Shown piece after piece: positions 42,838 through 52,512 of a stretch of DNA of 64,000 bases (its first letter is position 1; every line of letters starts with the position of its first letter). Position numbers and translations under genes: made by a program. Location of the stretch: positions 310,001 through 374,000 of the forward strand of contig NZ_CAIT01000010.1 in NCBI RefSeq assembly GCF_000296815.2, written 5' to 3'. The DNA comes from Fibrisoma limi BUZ 3 (GTDB lineage: Bacteria > Bacteroidota > Bacteroidia > Cytophagales > Spirosomataceae). The notes beneath the pieces were generated by a model that saw nothing but the letters and a program-made list of their open reading frames with translations, was not told the DNA's origin and did no database searches.

Positions 42838-43809
42838 CTACTGCATAGACACCCGAAATTCAGCAGGTGTCATACCCGTTTTTTTCTTAAACAAACGACT
42901 AAAATAGTGCGGGTACTCAAATCCTAACAGATAGGCCGTTTCATTAACCGACAATGAGGTGACCATCAGCAATCGCTTTGCTTTTTCGATCAGCGCGTTA
43001 TGGATGTGCTGTTGAGTATTCTGGCCGGTTTGCGATCGGAGCATATCACTTAAGTAAGCAGGTGACACGTTCAGGTCATTAGCCAATGACTGCACGGTGG
43101 GCAATGGATGCTCGCCCTGCTGAGCAAAGTAGCCCATCAGTAGGGCCTCGAAGCGAGTCAGCAGTGAATCTTCTTCCCGATTTACTTCGGCGGTACGTCG
43201 GGTCAGGAATTGACGGTGGTAGAACCGGTCGGCATACGTGAGCAATAAGTCAATCTGAGCCACCAGTACGTCCTGGCTGAAGGAGTCAACAGGTCTTTCA
43301 GCTTCCGCCTGAATGGCACTTATTAGCTGGTTCACGGTAGCTTCTTCGGCACCTGACAGGTGCAGGGCCTCATGAGTGCCATATGAGAAGAAACCATACC
43401 GAGTTATTTTCTGACCCAGCGGATATTTTGCCAGCAGGTCGGGATGAAACAGTAATGTCCAACCCGTTAGGTTCGCAAAGATTTCGGTTAATTCATCGGC
43501 ATTGGCCGCATTGGCCAGCCAGCAACCTTGCCCTGGTGCCAGAAAGCTCATAACCCCCTCATTAAAATCGTATGACTTATGGCCGTACCGAATAGCCGCT
43601 TTACCAAGGCCTTGTTTGAGGGAAACCATATAAACTTGCTGCACAACGGGGGTCAGCATAGCTGGTGGAATCGCTTCAACAGGCTGCCGGTGCAGGGCGT
43701 TGAAGTCAATTACCGTGAGCAACGGGTGAAGCGGGGCTGGTAGATCGTAAAACCGGGTGTATTCGGTTACGGTTTCCAGCACCTTAAATGGAACAGGTTT
43801 GGTTTTCAT
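42838..43809 (-). CDS. AraC family transcriptional regulator
   Basis: 323 residues from MKTKPVPFKVLETVTEYTRFYDLPAPLHP (43809), matching the usual opening of this subgroup; the frame is open upstream. The C-terminal HTH pair reads VQSLANDLNVSPAYLSDMLRSQTGQNTQQHIHNALIEKAKRLLMVTSLSVNETAYLLGFEYPHYFSRLFKKKTGMTPAEFRVSMQ. Located 64 bp downstream of the aldo/keto reductase gene on the same strand. A palindrome-flanked promoter lies just upstream, so it may control itself. Confidence 0.94.
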   Translation of the reverse strand: MKTKPVPFKVLETVTEYTRFYDLPAPLHPLLTVIDFNALHRQPVEAIPPAMLTPVVQQVYMVSLKQGLGKAAIRYGHKSYDFNEGVMSFLAPGQGCWLANAANADELTEIFANLTGWTLLFHPDLLAKYPLGQKITRYGFFSYGTHEALHLSGAEEATVNQLISAIQAEAERPVDSFSQDVLVAQIDLLLTYADRFYHRQFLTRRTAEVNREEDSLLTRFEALLMGYFAQQGEHPLPTVQSLANDLNVSPAYLSDMLRSQTGQNTQQHIHNALIEKAKRLLMVTSLSVNETAYLLGFEYPHYFSRLFKKKTGMTPAEFRVSMQ

Positions 43810-43826
43810 AGCTTTATAACCCATTC

Positions 43827-43868
43827 GTTCGCAGGAACGACAAATATACATCCGTTGTTCCTGCGAAC
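43827..43868 (-). promoter_or_regulatory. Promoter flanked by identical inverted 12-bp sites upstream of the AraC gene
   Basis: Arms GTTCGCAGGAAC (43827-43838) and its complement (43857-43868). Each arm is itself a GTTC-N4-GAAC palindrome. Between them the minus strand carries TATATTTG (43841-43848), a perfect TAnnTTTG -7 element, 32 bp before the AraC ATG. Confidence 0.6.
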
Positions 43869-43873
43869 CTTAT

Positions 43874-44866
43874 CTAACTGAAGGAAGGATAAGCAACACC
43901 GGCCGTACTGCCAATCGGCAGCAGTGCATCGAGTTCGGCCAGTTCAGAGGGACTGAGCGTTAGGGCAGCAGCCGCTACGTTTGCTTCCAGATACGTCCGA
44001 CGTTTTGTGCCGGGAATGCAGACCACATCCTGAGCCAGCACCCAGGCCAGCGCCAGTTGGGCGGGTGTCGTGTTTTTGGTAGCGGCCCAACTTTTCAATT
44101 TTTCGACCAGCTCAAGATTTTTATAGAAGTTTTCGCCCATGTACCGCGGAAAATACCGACGGGAATCATCCGGAGCGAAATCATCCGGGCTTTTGATTTC
44201 GCCCGACAAAAAGCCTCGGCCTAGGGGTGAATAGGCAACAAAACCAACTCCCAGCTCCCGGCAGAGCTGCAACATGCCGGTTTCTTCGACACTGCGATCA
44301 AAAAGCGAGTATTCGGTTTGGAGTGCCGTGATGGGGTGAACCGCATGCCCCCGACGGAGCGTATCGGCATCTACTTCCGACAGCCCGATGTAACGAACTT
44401 TTCCTTCCGTCACCAGTCGGCTCATGGCGCCAACCGTATCTTCAATCGGGGTATTCGGATCGAGCCGGTGGAGGTAATATAAATCCACATAGTCGGTTTT
44501 GAGTCGGCGGAGCGAGCCTTCGATGGATTTACGAACGTAGTCGGGACGTCCATTAAAGTGAAAATCCCAGTTGCCCTTATCGTCGAGATTAAAACCAAAT
44601 TTAGTAGCGATTACAAACTGATCGCGTCTGTTGGCAATTGCCCGGCCAATCAGCTCTTCGTTGTGAAATGGACCATAGACATCGGCGGTATCGAGCATAG
44701 TAACACCGAGTTCGTGTGCTCTATGAATGGTTTCGATGCTCTGTTCATCATCGGTAGGTCCATAAATTGTGCCCATTGGAGCGGGCGACATACCCATGCA
44801 GCCAAGCCCTTCAACCGATACCTGTAACCCCTGGCTACCCAGGGCAACCTGTTTGATTGTGTTCAT
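43874..44866 (-). CDS. Aldo/keto reductase
   Basis: 330 residues; start [27 protein letters not shown] at 44866, since the frame upstream lacks family character. Catalytic tetrad: Asp in MLDTADVYG, Tyr in the same motif, Lys in VIATKFGF and His in [13 protein letters not shown]-dependent reduction of aldehydes or ketones; closest to the plant/bacterial yakc-type group (GCMGMS start). Substrate unknown. Co-directional with the AraC gene downstream. Confidence 0.95.
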   Translation of the reverse strand: MNTIKQVALGSQGLQVSVEGLGCMGMSPAPMGTIYGPTDDEQSIETIHRAHELGVTMLDTADVYGPFHNEELIGRAIANRRDQFVIATKFGFNLDDKGNWDFHFNGRPDYVRKSIEGSLRRLKTDYVDLYYLHRLDPNTPIEDTVGAMSRLVTEGKVRYIGLSEVDADTLRRGHAVHPITALQTEYSLFDRSVEETGMLQLCRELGVGFVAYSPLGRGFLSGEIKSPDDFAPDDSRRYFPRYMGENFYKNLELVEKLKSWAATKNTTPAQLALAWVLAQDVVCIPGTKRRTYLEANVAAAALTLSPSELAELDALLPIGSTAGVAYPSFS

Positions 44867-45094
44867 ACCGTGAAATAGTTTGTGAAAGAACACAACAAAG
44901 GTCGGCTGCCGGTCCTACGTCCTGGCTATACAAATTGGAGCTTCTCCAACACAAAATGCGTACTGGGGCGGTCCTTCTTTTACTCCGTAGATTGATACGT
45001 TGACATGAACGGATACTCAGTACAGAGGAGGGGCGTTGCGGGGGAAATCAGTTTGCGTAGGCAAAGGAGTTGTAACGCGCTTCTGAGCAATCCA

Positions 45095-46288
45095 TTAGCT
45101 GGCTTGCCCTTTCACACTATAACTCAGGGCAACCACTACGAGCAGCAAGCTTAAAAAACCGAAAGCAATGCTCAGGGAAAAATGATCGGCGATAAAGCCC
45201 AGCAAAGCAGGACCTGCCAGCATTCCTGTATAGCCAAGCGTTGTGATGGCGGGTATGCTAACCGTGGGCGAGATACCTGATAGCCGGCCTGCTGCACTAA
45301 AAAAGATAGGTACAATGTTAGCCGCTCCCAGGCCCAGTAAGACAAAACCGATCAATATCCCTACTACCCAGGGACTCCAGACGGCCATACCTAAGCCTGC
45401 TGCGCCCAGCAAACTGCCACCTACGACAACGGTTTTGCCCTTAAAACGAGCTACCAGATTATCTCCCACCAACCGCATCGTCGCCATTGCAATGGAGAAG
45501 GCGGAATAGCCCACCCCTGCAAACGCTGCTTCGACTCCTTTCGTGTCCCGCAGAAAGACCGCACTCCAGTCCAGAATAGCCCCTTCTGCCAAAAACACAG
45601 CGAAACACATTGACCCTAAGAACAAAACTCTACCGTCTAACCAGTTGTACCGCTGGCTTGCTACGGTTGGTTGCTCATCAACGGCTGAGAAGCGGGCAAT
45701 GGCCCGTTGCTCCACTTCCAAAGGGAATAAATAGGGGTACTGAGTTAGGGTAATAACAAGCATTAAAGCAGCAATACTGACGGCGGCATAAACGGGGTTC
45801 AGCCCCAGCTTCATCAGAAAGCCTAGTCCGAACGAACCCAGCAGGCCACCCACACTAAATAGACCATGCAGGGACGACATAATGGGCTTGCCGTAGAGGT
45901 TCTGCACCTGTACACCGTGAGCATTCATGGCCACATCAATGGCACCAATGCCTGAGCCGAACAGAAATAACGTAACGGCCATTGCGACAGGAGAGGTAAG
46001 AATGACCAACAGCGGCAAGGCAAGAGCCATAACCAGCGCTGCACCGGCCATGACGATGCGGCTGCCAAACCGGTTAACCAGCCAACCCGAAGTGGGCATC
46101 ATCAGCATGGCCCCCGCCCCCAATAGCAGTAGTAACAGGCCCAGATTGGCATCGTTCAACGCCAAGCGATCTTTAGCCAGGGGCACCATCGGCGCCCAAC
46201 TGGACATCCCCAGGCCGCAAACCAGAAAAATCAATTGGGTGGCCAGGCGGGCTTTTACTACCAGCCCCGATTGTATAGCTGCGTCCAT
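45095..46288 (-). CDS. MFS transporter
   Basis: 397 residues with twelve predicted membrane helices. The motif GWLVNRFGSRIVM in the loop between helices 2 and 3 is the MFS signature. The sequence GMSSWAPMVPLAKDRLALNDANLGLLLLLLG at the start and AMNAHGVQVQNLYGKPIMSSLHGLFSVGGLLGS later resemble the YfkF/FucP-like sugar or drug efflux branches. Substrate not determinable. Single gene. Confidence 0.93.
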   Translation of the reverse strand: MDAAIQSGLVVKARLATQLIFLVCGLGMSSWAPMVPLAKDRLALNDANLGLLLLLLGAGAMLMMPTSGWLVNRFGSRIVMAGAALVMALALPLLVILTSPVAMAVTLFLFGSGIGAIDVAMNAHGVQVQNLYGKPIMSSLHGLFSVGGLLGSFGLGFLMKLGLNPVYAAVSIAALMLVITLTQYPYLFPLEVEQRAIARFSAVDEQPTVASQRYNWLDGRVLFLGSMCFAVFLAEGAILDWSAVFLRDTKGVEAAFAGVGYSAFSIAMATMRLVGDNLVARFKGKTVVVGGSLLGAAGLGMAVWSPWVVGILIGFVLLGLGAANIVPIFFSAAGRLSGISPTVSIPAITTLGYTGMLAGPALLGFIADHFSLSIAFGFLSLLLVVVALSYSVKGQAS

Positions 46289-46354
46289 GGTGTAAATAGA
46301 TCTCTATGGGGTCACAGCCAAATGTATAAAAAAATAAATACTGCGGCTTGGCCT

Positions 46355-48433
46355 TTACTGTCCCGGCTCGATGCTCAGTTCTTCTTTTTCTTCCAGATTC
46401 TTAAGCACTTCCTGTTTGTCTAACAATGCGGGACGAAGCTTTTTCTCGGATAGTAGCTTGAATTGATCGGCTACGTGTTTGTTGCCCGGTTGGCTGGCGT
46501 TGCCGTAACTGAGCGAAACCTGCGCACGAACGTTGTTGCTGAACTCGGTTATCGCTACGTAGGTGTCGCCTGCCACCGCTCTGTTTTGCTTGGCGTCCCG
46601 ACCTTCGGGCGCAAAGTAGATGGTGCGGTAGATGCCGTATTGCTCGGAGCCACCATTACCGGGAAAATCCTTCCCATTAAAGGTAAACCGGTTCACATCG
46701 CCCCACGCAACATCTAGTTTGCCGTATCGCTGGCGCACTTGCTGGGCGGCTTTCGCCAGCATAGTAACCGCTTGCTGTGGATTTTTTAAGCCGTCGGGCG
46801 TAGTGACAGGGCGTTGCGGGTCCCAGGGGACGGCCGTCATACCGGGGTTGAATTGGTCAAACCAGGCAGCAAACAGAACGGCTCCTTTGCTATCGACATT
46901 GGTGGCTTTATCCCAGGCTTTTAAAACGGTGGCTGCCTGCATGGCCAGCGTATCAGGATGCTTCTCAACAGCAGCCAGCAGATCGTCCAGGAAGCGGTCG
47001 GCGGCTTCCATACCCGTATTGAGTTTATAACCGGCTAGCTCGTCGAACGTAATGGACGCGTCATCTTTGATCAGATTGATTGACCGTTGTGGTCGCAGGC
47101 GGAGCGGTATCAACGGCGACATGTACGGTGCGAATTGCTTCGGATCAAGGGCGATCGGGTAAGTACAGGTCCACGGAGCATCGTTGGCGTTCTGTACAAA
47201 CCCCGACGGCGGATTAAATACTTTTGGCAAATCCTGATACGGGTGTGTTTCGGTCCAGATGTACTTAGAGGCCGTGCCATCCACCGCGCCTTGCCAGAAT
47301 GGCCAGTCGCCTTCGGGGCGTTTGGGGACACTGCCGTTGAACAGATAGAGAATGTTACCCGCCTGATCAGCGTAGATGATGTTGAACATCGGTAATTGCA
47401 GCTTCCTGACCGCTGCTTCAAACTCCTGGTAATTCCTGGCTTTCGCCATATAATGGTGCTGAGCGGGCGAGGAACTGTCCAATCCTGCGAACCGAAAGGC
47501 GTACGTTTTCCCGTCTTTGCTTTCCATTACGGGGCCATGCTTGCTGTACCGGAACGTGATGGTTTGTTCCTTGAGCTGACCGTCGGGTTGCCGTATTTTA
47601 AACGTAACGGGCTTTTTCTCGAATGGCTGTTTGACGCCATCCAATACGTATCCATCATCCTGTACCGTAAGCAGATAGCGGTCGGCCGCATCGATGGTGT
47701 TAACCGTATGCGTCCAGCCCAGGTGATTGTTGAACGCAATATTCAGGACGGGCTGCCCCACGAGCGAAGCACCGTAGGCCATAAAGCCGGGCGCGTTGAG
47801 GTGCGCTTCAAAAAATAGGAAGAAGTTTTCCCAGGGCAGGTGTGGATTGGCCATCAGCATTGCCTTTTTAGACGCCGACTTACTGGGGGCGATGGCATAC
47901 GCATTCGAGCCCGGCGGCATTACCCGAGCCGCGCCAGCTTCTCCTCCGCCAATAAATTCCAGACAAATCACCCGAAGGCTGTGCGCCAGTACATCCTGGG
48001 ACGTAACAGGAAGCACTTGTTTAAATTCATTACCAATAGCCTCGGGGTGCGCTTTCGCGTAGGCGTTTACCCCTTTGACGAAGCTGTCCAGGCATTTACG
48101 GTATTCCGGGTCTTGCTGGCCGTACTGTTTCTGCACGCGTTCTGGTACGTTGAACATAGTCACGATCTTATCCGAATGCAGGTAGTCGCCACCCCAGTAC
48201 TCCGCTGCCTTGCCACGCGCCTGTCCATACAACCGCAGCAGCAGATTGGCGTGGTTGTGCATCTGTGCATAACCAAACGCGTAATACATCTCTTCGACCG
48301 TGCGGCCGTAGATGTGCGGAACACCGTAGTTGTCCCATAAGATTTCGGTTTTTTTGGCTCCAGACGAGCGGTTAGCCGACTGACCGAAAGCGCACAGACT
48401 AACAACCGTAAATAGTGTGATGAGTAGTTTCAT
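46355..48433 (-). CDS. Penicillin acylase family Ntn-hydrolase, copy 1
   Basis: 692 residues with a signal peptide (FTVVSLCAFGQSA). The autoproteolytic N-terminal nucleophile is Ser176 in GSNAYAIAPSKSASKKAMLMANPHLPWE, the hallmark of the penicillin/AHL acylase family. Other family motifs are WDNYGVPHIYGRT at the start and IYADQAGNILYLFNGSVPKR. Such periplasmic amidases cleave acyl side chains (penicillin, homoserine lactones or others). A second member lies at 56343. Substrate unknown. Confidence 0.95.
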   Translation of the reverse strand: MKLLITLFTVVSLCAFGQSANRSSGAKKTEILWDNYGVPHIYGRTVEEMYYAFGYAQMHNHANLLLRLYGQARGKAAEYWGGDYLHSDKIVTMFNVPERVQKQYGQQDPEYRKCLDSFVKGVNAYAKAHPEAIGNEFKQVLPVTSQDVLAHSLRVICLEFIGGGEAGAARVMPPGSNAYAIAPSKSASKKAMLMANPHLPWENFFLFFEAHLNAPGFMAYGASLVGQPVLNIAFNNHLGWTHTVNTIDAADRYLLTVQDDGYVLDGVKQPFEKKPVTFKIRQPDGQLKEQTITFRYSKHGPVMESKDGKTYAFRFAGLDSSSPAQHHYMAKARNYQEFEAAVRKLQLPMFNIIYADQAGNILYLFNGSVPKRPEGDWPFWQGAVDGTASKYIWTETHPYQDLPKVFNPPSGFVQNANDAPWTCTYPIALDPKQFAPYMSPLIPLRLRPQRSINLIKDDASITFDELAGYKLNTGMEAADRFLDDLLAAVEKHPDTLAMQAATVLKAWDKATNVDSKGAVLFAAWFDQFNPGMTAVPWDPQRPVTTPDGLKNPQQAVTMLAKAAQQVRQRYGKLDVAWGDVNRFTFNGKDFPGNGGSEQYGIYRTIYFAPEGRDAKQNRAVAGDTYVAITEFSNNVRAQVSLSYGNASQPGNKHVADQFKLLSEKKLRPALLDKQEVLKNLEEKEELSIEPGQ

Positions 48434-48503
48434 TGTAAAAAGAGGTCGCTGAAGGGTTTTATGGGGTTAATCTTTAGGGGTTTAGATAGAAGCGGACGAA
48501 AGG

Positions 48504-50906
48504 CTAATCGGTTCGCAAGCTATTGACAGGGTTTGCAATGGCGGCTTTCAGTGCCTGGCGCGATACGGTCAATACGGTCGTCAGCACCGTCAGTCCAATG
48601 GTTGAAGCAAATAGCCACCAGCCGATCTCAATATGGTACGTGTAGCCTTGCAACCAATTGCTCATCAGCCACCAACCCAACGGAGCGGCTATCAGAAAGC
48701 CCAGGACCAGCAATTTGCCAAATTCTCGTCCAAACAGCCAAAGGAGCTGTAACGTATCAGCGCCTAACACCTTACGGACGCCAATCTCCTTTGTTTTACT
48801 TTCGGCCATGAACGTAACCAGTCCGTATAAACCTAAGCAACCAATCAGGATCGCAATGAGCGATAACGCCTGTACTAATCCGGCCAGTAGTCGCTCGGTC
48901 TCATAAAAACTGTTTATCAGGTCGCTGATATACCTTGACCGATACACCTCTTCGGGTAGCAGTTCGTTCCAGGTGCCTTCAATTGCTTTGCCAACCGTTT
49001 CTGTGTGCATCGGATTAATGGCCAGCGTAGCCATCTGACAATGAGTAAGATCGTAAACTAACGTAATGGGTAGTACCGGCGCGCGTGTATCGCCATTGCG
49101 AAAGTCTTTCACCACACCGACAATGACCCGGTCGGCGTCTTTTACGTGCATCCGCTTGCCAATTACTTCCTGCGGTGATGCTACGCCTAATCGCCTGACC
49201 AACGTTTCGTTGACCAGCACTTCCCGGCTGGTGGTATCATTACTCAGAAAATTACGACCTGCTACCAACGACAGCCTGAACGTTGCTACGTAGTTCTCAT
49301 CGGCTGCCCGGACGCGCGTCTCGAAGGATTCGGGTTGCGTATGGGTGTGGTAACTAAACGGACTGGGTCGATTATAGGGAGACGCTGGCGGATCGCTGCA
49401 AAAGGATACCTGCTCTACACCGGCCACCCGCAACCAGCGGTCACGTAATACGTGGGGTTGAGCTAACCCATCGCGCGGGAGCCAAACCGCAAGAATTGAC
49501 TCTTTTCTGAAGCCCCAATCAGTCTGTTGCATGTGCCTGAGCTGAACCATGATGACCAGAACGCTTAAGACAAAGAACTGAGTAAGGGTGAACTGGACAA
49601 CAATCAAGGCTCTACGGATTGATAACCCGCCAATCTGGTGAGTGGTAAGTTTGCCCTTAAGCGCCAAGGTGGGGTTAAACCTGGCCTGGAGAAGCGCCGG
49701 GTAAAGGCCAGCCAGTAAAATGACCAACGTGATTAGCCCGGAGAACCAGACCAAAGGCTTAGGCTTGGCCAGATCAAGAATGGAAATAGTTGGGTTGAGC
49801 ATATCGACCTGCTCGGCCAGGGTCCGGTTTACCAAAGGCAGACAAAGCTGGGTTAGCAGTAACGCAAGCATAACGGCCGCCAATGTCAGCAAAGCCGTTT
49901 CCGTCAGAAACTGGACGATCAACTGCCAGCGCGTACTGCCAATCGCCTTGCGAACGCCAACTTCTTTGGAGCGCTTCAAGGCCTGAGCCGTCGCCAGATT
50001 GACGAAGTTAATGCAGGCGGCCATGACTAAAAGTAAGCCTACGGCAATCAGAGCATATGAGATAGGCCGGGGAGCCATACCACTCCGCTGGTGGTTTAAC
50101 TCGTCGAGCGGTAGCACATGAAAGTCAAAAATGGCTGCATCGTTGGGTGAGTAATACTTGCGTCGGATGCCTGGTATGGCGTTGCTTAACTGTTCGGCAG
50201 GTACACCGTCACGTAATAGCACAAAGCACATCGCTTGTAGCCCTTTCCAGTCTTCCAGAGCTTGTTTGCTTTCCAACACCGGAATCGTGGCGTAAGAGAC
50301 AAACGCATCGTAGCGGAGCTGCGTATTAGGCGGTGGGTCTTTAATAATGCCGGTTACGGTGAGATTTGTACGGTTGTCCAATCGCAACGTCCGACCCATA
50401 GGAGGGGCATTATCAAAGTACTTGCGGGCGTACCGTTCGCTTATGACAATGGTGTTGGGGGCTGCCAGGGCCGTTTTGGGGTTTCCGCTTACCCATTCTA
50501 CCCCAAACAGGTCAAAGTATTGCGGCTCGGTATAGCAGATATTTCTGGCTTCGTTGAACTTCTTAAGAAAACGCCCCCGGCCATCTGGTACGCTGATCGT
50601 CCGGCCAAAGAACGTTTCGAGCCGAACGGCGCTTTCGACGAACGCATAATTCCGGCGTAGTACGTCGGCCAGCGGTCGTGGGGCAGCATCGGTTTCCATG
50701 GTTCGCTCCTGCTTAACATCTGTGACGATCCAGTAGGACCGATCCATGTGCGGATGGTATCGATCGAAGCTGAACATGTAGTTAACTAACAAAAACAGGA
50801 CAAGGCCACTGGCTAAGCCCACCGATAAGCCAGCAATGCTGATCGCGCTTACGGCCTTGTTGCGCCAAAGGTTACGTAGTGAAACCGTCAGGTAGTTAGA
50901 GAACAT
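48504..50906 (-). CDS. FtsX/MacB-type ABC permease
   Basis: 800 residues. One N-terminal helix, MacB-like periplasmic domain (residues 50-270), three helices, another helix and second periplasmic domain, then three C-terminal helices including EIGVRKVLGADTLQLLWLFGREFGKLLVLGFLIAAPLGWWLMSNWL. This is the usual two-FtsX-domain Bacteroidota permease, probably involved in outer-membrane transport or signalling with a partner ATPase elsewhere. No ATPase gene is adjacent. The intact counterpart of the remnant at 41953. Confidence 0.94.
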   Translation of the reverse strand: MFSNYLTVSLRNLWRNKAVSAISIAGLSVGLASGLVLFLLVNYMFSFDRYHPHMDRSYWIVTDVKQERTMETDAAPRPLADVLRRNYAFVESAVRLETFFGRTISVPDGRGRFLKKFNEARNICYTEPQYFDLFGVEWVSGNPKTALAAPNTIVISERYARKYFDNAPPMGRTLRLDNRTNLTVTGIIKDPPPNTQLRYDAFVSYATIPVLESKQALEDWKGLQAMCFVLLRDGVPAEQLSNAIPGIRRKYYSPNDAAIFDFHVLPLDELNHQRSGMAPRPISYALIAVGLLLVMAACINFVNLATAQALKRSKEVGVRKAIGSTRWQLIVQFLTETALLTLAAVMLALLLTQLCLPLVNRTLAEQVDMLNPTISILDLAKPKPLVWFSGLITLVILLAGLYPALLQARFNPTLALKGKLTTHQIGGLSIRRALIVVQFTLTQFFVLSVLVIMVQLRHMQQTDWGFRKESILAVWLPRDGLAQPHVLRDRWLRVAGVEQVSFCSDPPASPYNRPSPFSYHTHTQPESFETRVRAADENYVATFRLSLVAGRNFLSNDTTSREVLVNETLVRRLGVASPQEVIGKRMHVKDADRVIVGVVKDFRNGDTRAPVLPITLVYDLTHCQMATLAINPMHTETVGKAIEGTWNELLPEEVYRSRYISDLINSFYETERLLAGLVQALSLIAILIGCLGLYGLVTFMAESKTKEIGVRKVLGADTLQLLWLFGREFGKLLVLGFLIAAPLGWWLMSNWLQGYTYHIEIGWWLFASTIGLTVLTTVLTVSRQALKAAIANPVNSLRTD

Positions 50907-51076
50907 GGCTTACCAGTTAAGTAAAACGTACGGCGTAAATATATAAATTTCTTATATATAAAATAAAATTTAAATTTTATAAGTGTAGATACGTACGAGA
51001 GGGCTTTGGCCGTCGAAAACAATGCTTTTATACAGGGCGTTAATCAAGCTAACTATCACTTCGATTAAACTCAACG

Positions 51077-52414
51077 ATGAAAAACTCAATGCTTCTTCTG
51101 GCAGGCTCAATGGCGTTTGCCGGATTTTTATCGAGTTGCGGTCAGAAAGACAAGTCAACCGATGAAGAAACTGCCGACAATAAGCCGGCATCCGTTCAAA
51201 CTGCCAGCAATACGCTCGAACTCCCCGCTCCGTATGCAACTGAGTCGTCGAAGAAGTTCAGCAACGTCATAGGCTGGTCGGAAGGGCAAATGCCCAAAGC
51301 CCCGGCCGGTTTCACCGTGACGAAATTTGCCGGTGACCTGGTCAATCCGCGCTGGATTTACGTAGCACCCAACGGCGATATTCTGGTTGCCGAGTCGAAT
51401 ACGGAGCAGAAAGGCGTCAAAAAGGCTGAGGCTGTGGTGAGTGGCAAAGCAAAATCACAACGCCTGGGCGAAAGCGCCAACCGCATTACCCTGTTCCGGG
51501 ACGCGAACAAAGACGGTAAACCCGAACTCCGCGAAGTGTTCCTGACGGGCCTGAACCAGCCCTTCGGAATGGTGGTCGTTGGCGATTACTTCTACGTAGC
51601 TAACACCGATGCGGTCATGCGGTATCCATACAAGGCCGGGCAGACCAGGATCACCGCTAAGGGTGAAAAAATAAAGGACCTGCCTGCCGGCGGCTACAAT
51701 AACCACTGGACACGGAATCTGCTTGCTAACGAAGATGGCTCCAAGATCTATATATCGGTCGGTTCGGGGAGCAACGTGGGCGAAAACGGGATGGAAAACG
51801 AAGTAAAACGGGCAGCCATCTGGGAAATGAACCCCGACGGTTCCGGTGAACGCCTGTACGCTACGGGGCTGCGTAATCCGGTCGGAATCGATTGGCAACC
51901 GGGTACCAACAAACTCTGGACGGCCGTGAACGAGCGCGACGAGCTTGGTGATAATCTGGTTCCCGATTATTTAACGAGCGTGCAGGAAGGCGCTTTCTAC
52001 GGTTGGCCATACTCGTATTTTGGTCAGAATGTGGACCCGCGCCGGAAAGGTGAACGCCCGGATCTGGTCAAGAAAGCCGTTGTGCCGGACGTACCACTGG
52101 GCGCTCATACGGCTTCGTTAGGACTAGCTTTTTACGATAAAGAAGCCTTCCCGCAGAAGTACCACAACGGGGCTTTTATTGGGCAGCATGGGTCATGGAA
52201 CCGGTCGGAGTTCTCGGGATACAAAGTCGTATTCGTACCGTTCGAGAATGGTCAGCCTGGTAAGCCTGAGGATTTCCTGACGGGCTTTATCGCCGACGGC
52301 AAAGGTGATGAAGTACACGGCCGGCCCGTGGGCGTAACGGTACTGCCCGATGGAGCGATGCTGGTAGCCGACGATGCCGGAAACACCATCTGGCGCGTTG
52401 CCGCTGCTAAATAA
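51077..52414 (+). CDS. Sorbosone/glucose dehydrogenase-like lipoprotein
   Basis: 445 residues, lipobox FLSSC (C21). Propeller motifs of the sorbosone dehydrogenase family: NPRWIYVAPNGDILVAESNTE, GLNQPFGMVVVGDYFYVANTDAVMRYPY, ATGLRNPVGIDWQPGTNKLWTAVNERDELGDNLVPDYLT, PLGAHTASLGLAFY, and the closing VGVTVLPDGAMLVADDAGNTIWRV. The enzyme probably oxidises sugars with PQQ or a similar cofactor outside the cytoplasm. Long inverted repeat follows. Confidence 0.93.
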   Translation: MKNSMLLLAGSMAFAGFLSSCGQKDKSTDEETADNKPASVQTASNTLELPAPYATESSKKFSNVIGWSEGQMPKAPAGFTVTKFAGDLVNPRWIYVAPNGDILVAESNTEQKGVKKAEAVVSGKAKSQRLGESANRITLFRDANKDGKPELREVFLTGLNQPFGMVVVGDYFYVANTDAVMRYPYKAGQTRITAKGEKIKDLPAGGYNNHWTRNLLANEDGSKIYISVGSGSNVGENGMENEVKRAAIWEMNPDGSGERLYATGLRNPVGIDWQPGTNKLWTAVNERDELGDNLVPDYLTSVQEGAFYGWPYSYFGQNVDPRRKGERPDLVKKAVVPDVPLGAHTASLGLAFYDKEAFPQKYHNGAFIGQHGSWNRSEFSGYKVVFVPFENGQPGKPEDFLTGFIADGKGDEVHGRPVGVTVLPDGAMLVADDAGNTIWRVAAAK

Positions 52415-52418
52415 TGCC

Positions 52419-52506
52419 ATACCCCAAACCCCTGAAGGGGCTTAGCGCTGCTTAACATAGACTCGTGAAATTGGCAGCGCTAAGCCCCTTCAGGGGTTTG
52501 GGGTAT
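52419..52506. repeat. Perfect 33-bp inverted repeat between convergent genes
   Basis: Left arm 52419-52451 and right arm 52474-52506 are exact complements with a 22-nt spacer. Each arm also contains the small palindrome CCCCTGAAGGGG. It lies 4 bp past the sorbosone dehydrogenase stop and 6 bp before the end of the DUF2490 gene. Possibly a double terminator or a small mobile palindromic element. Confidence 0.85.
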
Positions 52507-52512
52507 TTACTA

